Shown here piece after piece: positions 8,733-16,100 of a DNA stretch of 64,000 bases (within the stretch, counting starts at the first letter, position 1; the number at the start of each line of letters is the position of its first letter). Both the position numbers and the translations under genes were made by a program. A model generated the notes under the pieces. It made no database searches. It saw nothing but the letters and a program-made list of their open reading frames with translations, and had not been told where the DNA came from. Source of the DNA: CALAZP01 sp041164265 (GTDB taxonomy: Bacteria; Bacteroidota; Bacteroidia; Chitinophagales; Saprospiraceae); contig JBEAPR010000081.1 of NCBI GenBank assembly GCA_041164265.1, positions 62,001 to 126,000 of the forward strand. Reading direction: 5' to 3'.

Positions 8733-10340
8733 TTATTTTGAATACTGTCCAGACAATTCCTTGGCTAAATCCTCAAGTACTTTGAGGTCCTCGGGATTAA
8801 GCTTTCCACTTTTGAAATTATTTAAAACTGAAGCGTGCTTGCTAGATAAAATACCTAAAAAATTATTTTCAAACTCCTTGATTTTATCAATAGGAACCTG
8901 TCCAAGCAAACCCTTGGTTCCAAGGTAGATAATAGCCACTTGCTTCTCTACTGAAAGGGGAGAGTATTGCGGTTGCTTTAAAATTTCAACATTTCTTTTT
9001 CCCTTTTCTAAAACAGCTGTAGTAGCAGCATCCAAATCAGAGCCAAATTTTGCAAAAGCTTCTAATTCACGATATTGTGCTTGGTCAAGTTTTAAGGTAC
9101 CTGATACCTTTTTCATAGATTTAATCTGAGCTGAGCCCCCAACCCTTGATACTGAAATACCAACATTAATAGCTGGCCTGATACCGGCATTGAATAAGTT
9201 AGATTCCAGGAATATTTGACCATCAGTAATAGAAATTACGTTGGTAGGAATATATGCAGAAACGTCTCCCGCTTGGGTCTCAATAATTGGAAGAGCGGTT
9301 AGAGAACCACCACCCCTTACTATTGGATTTCCATCCTTGTCTTTAGCAGCCTTTAAGGATTCTGGAAGATCATTCATTTCTCTTGCGATAGCATCGTTAT
9401 TGATTACCTTGGCAGCCCTCTCCAACAATCTTGAGTGAAGGTAAAATACATCACCTGGATAGGCTTCACGCCCTGGAGGTCTTCTCAATAAAAGCGATAC
9501 TTCTCTATAAGCCACAGCTTGCTTAGATAAATCATCATAAATAATCAGAGCCGGTCTTCCTGTATCTCTAAAGAATTCTCCTATTGCAGCCCCTGCAAAT
9601 GGTGCATAAAATTTAAGCGGTGCAGGGTCTGATGCTGAAGCGGAAACAATAACTGTATAGTCCATTGCTCCATTCTCTTCTAAAGTCTTGGCTACTTGGG
9701 CCACTGTTGAAGCTTTCTGTCCTGAAGCTACATAAATACAGTAAACGGTTTCTCCTTTTTCATAAAACTCCTTTTGATTGATAATGGTATCAATCGCAAT
9801 AGCCGTTTTTCCTGTTTGACGATCCCCAATTATCAATTCTCTTTGCCCTCTTCCAATTGGAATCATAGCATCAATCGCCTTTATACCAGTCTGCAAAGGT
9901 TCAGCTACAGGTTCTCTAAAAATTACCCCAGGAGCCTTACGCTCGATTGGCATTTCATACTTTTCTCCAGCTATTTCTCCTTTACCATCAATGGGTTCTC
10001 CCAGTGGATTGACTACCCTTCCTACAAATCCTTCTCCAACGGATATAGAAGCAATTTTTCCTGTTCTATGTACTCTTGAACCTTCTCGAATTCCTTCTCC
10101 AGATCCCATCAAAACTACCCCAACATTGTCTTCTTCTAAGTTAAGAACTATGGCTTGAACTCCCGTCTCATCAAATTCAACTAATTCCCCCGCTTGAGCA
10201 TTACTCAATCCATATACACGAGCAATACCGTCTCCAACCTGAAGAACAGTACCAAACTCAGCTAATTCAGCTGCGTTACTGAAACCAGAAATCTGTTGCT
10301 TTAAAATCGCTGAAATTTCATCGGGCTTTACATCAACCAT
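8733..10340 (-). CDS. atpA: F1Fo ATP synthase alpha subunit
   Basis: Non-catalytic nucleotide-binding subunit of the F1 head. The Walker A motif is GDRQTGKTAIA (near residue 175) and the alpha signature PAINVGISVSRVGGSAQ is at about 380. The conserved region with LLRRPPGREAYPGDVFYLHSRLLERAA is intact. At 535 residues it is slightly longer than the E. coli protein, with an N-terminus (VKPDEISAILKQQI) that binds the delta subunit. It lies between atpH (12-base gap) and atpG (9-base gap) in one minus-strand operon. Confidence 0.98.
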   Translation of the reverse strand: MVDVKPDEISAILKQQISGFSNAAELAEFGTVLQVGDGIARVYGLSNAQAGELVEFDETGVQAIVLNLEEDNVGVVLMGSGEGIREGSRVHRTGKIASISVGEGFVGRVVNPLGEPIDGKGEIAGEKYEMPIERKAPGVIFREPVAEPLQTGIKAIDAMIPIGRGQRELIIGDRQTGKTAIAIDTIINQKEFYEKGETVYCIYVASGQKASTVAQVAKTLEENGAMDYTVIVSASASDPAPLKFYAPFAGAAIGEFFRDTGRPALIIYDDLSKQAVAYREVSLLLRRPPGREAYPGDVFYLHSRLLERAAKVINNDAIAREMNDLPESLKAAKDKDGNPIVRGGGSLTALPIIETQAGDVSAYIPTNVISITDGQIFLESNLFNAGIRPAINVGISVSRVGGSAQIKSMKKVSGTLKLDQAQYRELEAFAKFGSDLDAATTAVLEKGKRNVEILKQPQYSPLSVEKQVAIIYLGTKGLLGQVPIDKIKEFENNFLGILSSKHASVLNNFKSGKLNPEDLKVLEDLAKELSGQYSK

Positions 10341-10352
10341 AACAAGTATTTT

Positions 10353-10922
10353 TTAAGCTATAATTTTAGAAACAAATAAGTTTTTTGAGAAAAGATCCTT
10401 CCGCATTTCGTCCAGCTTATCCGCTATACTAGCATCGTATACTTTATCTCCAAATTCAATAATAAAACCTCCAATTAAACTAGGATCTACCAATAAATTC
10501 AATTCCAAAGAAGTTCCTTTAGGAAGCATTTCACTTAAACCTTTCTGAATATTGGATTTTTGATCTTCAGTAAGGGGTGAAGCTGATTTAACAGTAGCCA
10601 ATTCAATATTTTTGTAGGACCTGTATTTTACTTCAAAATCAGTCGCAATATCCGGTAAATAACGCTCGCGTCCCTTTTGAGTTACCAACACGATAAACTG
10701 CTCGGAAAGCTGATCGATTTTACCAGAAAATAACTCTTTGAAAACCTTTAATTTTTTGTCTGTCTGAACTACTGGGTTTTTTACCATCAAAACGAAGTCT
10801 CTTACCTTACACACCTCTGATAGATAGCGCATATCCTCCAATACTTTTTCCAATTTGTTTTGCTCCAAAGACAAATCCAATAGAGATTTGGCATATCTGG
10901 AGGCAATTCGGTAAACAGACAT
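10353..10922 (-). CDS. atpH: F1Fo ATP synthase delta subunit
   Basis: Peripheral-stalk subunit joining subunit b to the top of F1. The N-terminal helical domain begins YRIASRYAKSLLDLSLEQ. The C-terminal signature is present as DPSLIGGFIIEFGDKVYDASIADKLDEM. Its 189 residues match the family. The gene starts four bases after the atpF stop, consistent with co-translation. Confidence 0.95.
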   Translation of the reverse strand: MSVYRIASRYAKSLLDLSLEQNKLEKVLEDMRYLSEVCKVRDFVLMVKNPVVQTDKKLKVFKELFSGKIDQLSEQFIVLVTQKGRERYLPDIATDFEVKYRSYKNIELATVKSASPLTEDQKSNIQKGLSEMLPKGTSLELNLLVDPSLIGGFIIEFGDKVYDASIADKLDEMRKDLFSKNLFVSKIIA

Positions 10923-10926
10923 AATA

Positions 10927-11448
10927 TTAGTTCATTTTTAATTCATCAACCAATTTGGTAACGTATGCTTCTTGCTCTTTATCCCCTTTTAGATTTTTCC
11001 TCAAAACCTTTTCAGCTAAATCAATTACCATCATTCCAACTTCATTCTTGACTTGGGTAACTGCTGCCAACTTCTGATTTTCTATCTCTTCTTTTGCATT
11101 CAAAACTATGGCTTTTGCTTCTTCCTTCGCTTTTGCTTTAGCTTCGTTTAAAATGCTAGCACTCATATCTCTGGCTTCTTTCAACATTTTAGAACGCTCC
11201 TCTTGAGCTTCTTTTAATAAGGCCTCATTTTCAGATTTAAGGCTTGACATAGCCTCTCTAGCTTTCTTGGCCTCATCTAAAGCATCTTGAATATTGTCCT
11301 CTCTTTCTTTTAGAGCGCTTTGTATAGGCTTGAAGGCCAATTTGCCCAAAACGAAATATATTAAAAGGAAAACTACAGTTGTCCATAGAATCAAACCTGG
11401 ATCTGGTTTGATAACATCTAAATCAGCTAAAAAAATTATTGTTTTCAT
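10927..11448 (-). CDS. atpF: F1Fo ATP synthase b subunit
   Basis: Peripheral-stalk subunit. One N-terminal membrane helix (LILWTTVVFLLIYFVLGKL, about residues 20-38) is followed by a long charged coiled coil rich in Ala, Glu and Lys. That coiled coil runs to the end of the 173-residue protein and binds the delta subunit. The pattern FKPIQSALKEREDNIQDAL after the helix is typical. Only one b gene is present, so a homodimeric stalk is expected. The 78-base gap upstream, to atpE, contains a strong hairpin. Confidence 0.95.
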   Translation of the reverse strand: MKTIIFLADLDVIKPDPGLILWTTVVFLLIYFVLGKLAFKPIQSALKEREDNIQDALDEAKKAREAMSSLKSENEALLKEAQEERSKMLKEARDMSASILNEAKAKAKEEAKAIVLNAKEEIENQKLAAVTQVKNEVGMMVIDLAEKVLRKNLKGDKEQEAYVTKLVDELKMN

Positions 11449-11472
11449 CTAACAGCTGTTTTTAATTAATTT

Positions 11473-11510
11473 AAGAAGAACTGCCAACCAAGCGCTGACA
11501 GTTACTTCTT
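11473..11510 (-). other. Stem-loop between atpE and atpF
   Basis: On the minus strand, the sequence AAGAAGTAACTGTC pairs with GGCAGTTCTTCTT. This gives 13 pairs with one bulged T and one G-T wobble around an 11-base loop. No T-tract follows, so it is unlikely to be a simple terminator. Its position just after atpE suggests it protects the atpE message end or limits read-through into atpF. That would help supply the many c subunits per complex. Confidence 0.7.
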
Positions 11511-11526
11511 TTTAGGTGTTTGAATA

Positions 11527-11724
11527 CTAGTTGCCAGCCAAAAGTCCAACAACAATAGCAAACAAAGCTGCTCCTTCAACCAAAGCGGCAGTCAAAATCA
11601 TATTGTTTCTGATATCGCCAACAGCTTCAGGTTGTCTTGCGATTGCATCCATTGCTTTACTGCCGATTAATCCAATTCCGATTCCGGCTCCTAATGCTGC
11701 AATACCTGCTCCAATTGCTCCCAT
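11527..11724 (-). CDS. atpE: F1Fo ATP synthase c subunit
   Basis: Proton-carrying ring subunit. Its 65 residues form two membrane helices joined by the polar loop ARQPE. Helix 1 is glycine-rich (GIAALGAGIGIGLIG). Helix 2 carries the ion-binding glutamate in ALVEGAALFAIV. The residue after that Glu is Gly, and the extra Gln and Ser/Thr ligands of sodium-type rings are not seen, which favours proton coupling. It starts at the ATG at 11724, since no in-frame start lies between this and the atpB stop. The length is short but normal for this phylum. Confidence 0.96.
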   Translation of the reverse strand: MGAIGAGIAALGAGIGIGLIGSKAMDAIARQPEAVGDIRNNMILTAALVEGAALFAIVVGLLAGN

Positions 11725-11747
11725 AATAATGGTTTTATAAAAATTAA

Positions 11748-12941
11748 TTAATGTGCTTCTTCGTGATGGTGCTCTTCAACAGCTGCCCCTATATAGGAAG
11801 CTGATAGTATTGCAAAAATAAATGCTTGCAAGAATGCCACCAGTAATTCAATTAAATTCATGAATGCCGTAAACAACATTCCAATTACTCCGCCGACCGC
11901 AGCTCCCCCCACACTATTACCATTGTCTCCAAATAAAAATATAAGTCCTATCAAACTCAAAATGATAATGTGTCCAGCAGAAATGTTAGCAAACAATCTT
12001 ATCATCAATGAGAATGGTTTGATGAATAAGGCCATAATTTCCACAGGAGTTAAAATTATCTTTACCCATCCCGGGATTCCAGGCATCCAAAAAACATGTT
12101 CCCAATAGTGCTTGTTTCCATTTATGTTCGTTACAATGAAAGTAAAAATGGCCAGGGTGAAGGTCACCGCTAAATTTCCAGTGATATTAACCCCTCCAGG
12201 AAAAAATGGAATCAATCCAAAAAGATTGCAAAAAAGGATGAAAAAGAACAAGGTCATTATGAAAGGCTGAAAACGTTCGTATTTTCCTTCCCCAATCATG
12301 GGTTTGGTAACCTCATCTCTTATAAAAACAAACATCACTTCGAAAAGAGATTGTATGCCCTTAGGTGCTTTACCATGATTTTGCTTGTAGCCTTTCGCAA
12401 CAGAAATAAATACAAAAATCAAAAGAACCGCAGCAAGCAACATCGTAAACACATTTTTCGTAATTGAAAAATCGTAAAACGATGTAATTCCTCCTCCCAA
12501 TATTCCGCCATCAAGTGTACTTGGCTTATCTAAAATAAAATCCTCCCCTTCGTAACTCACATATGCTACCTCTTTTTCTTTTCCGTTTTCATCCGATAGT
12601 ACTTTATGATGAATTTCCCCAATTTCTACTTCCCCCATTGGAAAGTGATCCGCACTTATTCTGTTTACTCGCCCGTGATTTAATACATACTTGTCAACTG
12701 CTTTGTGCCCATGATCGAATTGGCCAGATGACATAATCGTCCAACCCGCTGAAGGAGCGTACAAAAAACAAGGTAATGGCAAGTGAACTCCTTTCCAAAT
12801 ATGAAACTCATTGGCATCACTGATGTGGGTCATTACTGTGCTTACCGGATCATAAGATTCATTGCTATCCGCTGCATTCAAAGCAGAAGTGTTCATCATT
12901 ATGACACCTAGAAAAAACCCATATTTCATTATTTTTTTCAT
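11748..12941 (-). CDS. atpB: F1Fo ATP synthase a subunit with N-terminal periplasmic extension
   Basis: Membrane stator subunit providing the two proton half-channels. The conserved helix with the essential arginine reads SLMIRLFANISAGHII. Further membrane segments include FIMTLFFFILFCNLFGLIPF and LLVAFLQAFIFAILSASYIG. At 397 residues it is about 125 longer than the E. coli protein. A signal-peptide-like start (MKKIMKYGFFLGVIMMNTSALNA) and about 130 polar residues precede the first channel helix (VFTMLLAAVLLIFVF). The C-terminus is His-rich (EEHHHEEAH). It is the first gene of the operon. No atpI-like gene lies upstream. Confidence 0.96.
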   Translation of the reverse strand: MKKIMKYGFFLGVIMMNTSALNAADSNESYDPVSTVMTHISDANEFHIWKGVHLPLPCFLYAPSAGWTIMSSGQFDHGHKAVDKYVLNHGRVNRISADHFPMGEVEIGEIHHKVLSDENGKEKEVAYVSYEGEDFILDKPSTLDGGILGGGITSFYDFSITKNVFTMLLAAVLLIFVFISVAKGYKQNHGKAPKGIQSLFEVMFVFIRDEVTKPMIGEGKYERFQPFIMTLFFFILFCNLFGLIPFFPGGVNITGNLAVTFTLAIFTFIVTNINGNKHYWEHVFWMPGIPGWVKIILTPVEIMALFIKPFSLMIRLFANISAGHIIILSLIGLIFLFGDNGNSVGGAAVGGVIGMLFTAFMNLIELLVAFLQAFIFAILSASYIGAAVEEHHHEEAH

Positions 12942-12972
12942 ACTTTTTAAAGAGGTAGCTTTAAAATCGGCA

Positions 12973-12980
12973 CAAAGGTA
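12973..12980 (-). promoter_or_regulatory. Putative -7 promoter element (TACCTTTG) for the atp operon
   Basis: An exact TAnnTTTG match on the minus strand, ending 32 bases before the atpB ATG. It is the only exact match I found in the gap between atpB and the divergent adhesin gene. Confidence 0.55.
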
Positions 12981-13133
12981 GCCACTTTTGGAAATAATAT
13001 ATCACATTATTTGATTTTTTTCTTCTCAAACTATGGCACGATAATTGTTTTGAACCCATCGGGAAAAAAACCCAAATCAAATTTAGCGACTATGAAGCAC
13101 CTTTTTATTTTGAAAAATCTCATGAAGTATAAA

Positions 13134-16100
13134 ATGAAAAAATTGTTCTTGCCGTGTATGGCCAGTTTGTTATTAAGCTCATCTCTTTTTGCCGAAGGCA
13201 CCAAACAAGCTGCTCCAAATGCACCGGGAAATCCAGCAGATACTTTAGTAATGCTGGAAATAAATAACCCTAATTTTGGATCTTTTGCAGCTTTCAATGG
13301 TCCCGAAGAAAGTAGGTTGTATTTCAGAATTCAAAACAATACTGAAAAGGTTTTTTTGGGGTTGGCTGCAGGCGTGGATGCTAATGGATTTGAATTTAGC
13401 AGTGATCCAACCGCCTCTTACTCCTTTCAAATTCGCAAATTAAATCCATCAGGTGGAGAAAACCCTGTTGTTCATGGACCCTTTATAGTCGGAAAATCTA
13501 ATGCAAACTTAAATTCCTACAACCAGGCATCTTTTCCAAATTATTCCACCACAACTACCGTTAATGGACAATTGATATACTTCTTTGACCCTGGTTCTAA
13601 TGTTGATTACGGTGCTGGGGATTATTTCATAGAATTTCAAAGAGTCCAACCTAACCCTGATGATGAGGGATTCGAAAACAGACTTTTCATTCCATATTGG
13701 GATGTAACGGTAACCAATTCCACAGATGTTCCTATTCTTGGAAGGTTGTATTCGAGAAACTGGGCATTTAGAACACCAACTATTACAGGAGATTCTTATC
13801 CAGATTGTGGTTGGGATAGAGAATACCAAGGAATTGTTTATACCTATACTAATGATGGCTTTGTTACTCAACTTGATTTCTCAAATTCAGGTTTTCAAGG
13901 TCTTTCGTTCAATATTGCTATTAATTCATCGGGACCAGGAAATACTGGGAATCTCTTAGAGGATCGAAAATCGAGAGAGGGTAATGAAACTCAAACTGCT
14001 TCTGAATTTTTAATCTTCCTCAATCCCCCTTGTATAGATTGTTTTCCTTCAGGAGAATGTGCGGAAGTAATTTCCAATGGAAATTTTGTGCCAGACCCAA
14101 ATGGGGTCTACTGTCTTGAAGTGACCTCCACAAGCCCAGGTCAAATGGAAATCATTCTAGATTTTAACTCGAATGGCGTTTATGAACCTCAGCTTCAAGA
14201 CCTGTTGCTGGTTTATGAATTTTTTAAAGCAGATTTTGATGCAAATGGCGGAAATCCTGTAACTGCATGTATTCCATGGGATGGAATAAAGGCAGATGGC
14301 TCAGGGATAAATTACCTAGATACTATGCAGGTTATTTTGACCTATCAACAAGGCCTGCAACACTATTCTGGATATGATGTAGAATTCGTTAAAAATGGAT
14401 TTTGTGTAGAAACCGTAAGACCCATCAATTGCTCTGGAGAACCTTCCAATTTTCTTTATTGGGACGATTCAGATTTGGTGAATATAACCAATCCTGGGAC
14501 GGGCCAACCATTATCCCTCTTAGAAGGCTGTGAATGTGGAATCAATAATTGTAGGACTTGGACCCAGTTTGATTCAGATATCACTACCCCTGAAAATGAC
14601 TGTGGCCTAATTGATGAAAATACATTGGGATATGGTGATAAAAGCACCTTAAATACTTGGTGGGTAGCCAATCTTCAAAGGATTTTCATACAAGATCTTC
14701 CTTTACATACTTGTGCCATTACTGCCCCATCCTCTGTAATATGTGAAGGAGAGACTACTGTGTTAACTGCTAATGTGTCCACATTATTTACAGAAGGTTT
14801 AACCTACGACTGGTCTGGCCCAGATGGATATACCGGCAGCAATGGCCCCAATTCGGGACCAGTTTCTCTACCTGGTCTTTACCAAGTTGTAGTTACTGAT
14901 ATTGAAGGATTGACAACTACCTGTGACTTTTTCCTGACTGTTTTGGATGCCCCAATTTTAGAATGCAGCGCCTCCCCTGTTGAATGTCCAGGTGACTTAA
15001 CTGGTCAGATTATAGCAAGCGCATCAGGAGGTTCTGGCAGTGGCTATGAGTTTAGTTTAGACGGAGAAAATTTTACCTCTTCCGGTGTTTTCAACAACTT
15101 AGCAGCAGGAGAATATACTGTCTTTGCCAGAGACGCAGTCGGTTGTACCAATACCTGTGAAGTTATTGTTGAGGAACCCGATCCTATTGAAATAACCTTA
15201 ATTTCAGCTGACCCTCCCTCTTGCAATAATTTTGCAGACGGTCGTGCCAGTATTTCCATAGCAGGAGGAACACCTCCATTTACTTATTTGTGGAGCTCAG
15301 GATCTATTTCATCAAGTCCCACCAACTTATTGGGAGGAATTAACACCGTTACCGTTACTGACAATGCGCAATGCACTACGGAATTTTCCATACAATTAGC
15401 TGAACCACCATTGTTATCAGTATTTACCCAGGTGATCAAACCCGTCACCTGTTTTGATGATAACGATGGAAGTATTTCAGCCCTGGGAACGGGAGGAAAT
15501 CCCCCTTATACCTTTTTATGGGATAATGGAGAAACTACAGCAACTGCTACCTCTCTATCTCTTGGGGTTCATACCGTTACCATTACTGACTTTAATGGTT
15601 GTTCCGCCACCACTACAGATACCATTCTAGGCCCCGAAAGCCCTCTTTCTTGCTTTGTTTTGGAATTAAGTCCAGTAAGTTATCCAGGTCAGCAAGATGG
15701 GGTGGCATCTGCCTTTCCCTCCGGTGGGTGGAGCGGTTATTCCTATTTGTGGAGTAATGGAAGCACCCTCAAACAAGCTAATAATTTAACACCTGGCCTG
15801 CATACGGTAACAGTAACCGATGCTTTTGGCTGTGAAACCGTTTGTAGTATTATCGTATCTGAAATTCCCGCTATCGAATGTACTGTGTTTGAATCTCAAC
15901 CCATCTCCTGTAATGGTGGTGCTGACGGAAGAGCTACCGTAGAAGCCGAGGGCGGTAATGGAGAACTTTCTTACCAGTGGAGTAACGGCAATTCTGGAAG
16001 AACTGCCATTAACCTATCAGCTGGAATTACCTACACAGTAACCATAACCGATGAAGAAGGATATTTCGAAACTTGTTCAATAATCCTTTCCGATCCTCCA

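Noticed and set aside
13011..13133. Upstream in-frame extension of the SprB-repeat gene from a TTG
   Set aside because: The extra 41 residues would bury the signal peptide; later ATGs give a normal export signal.
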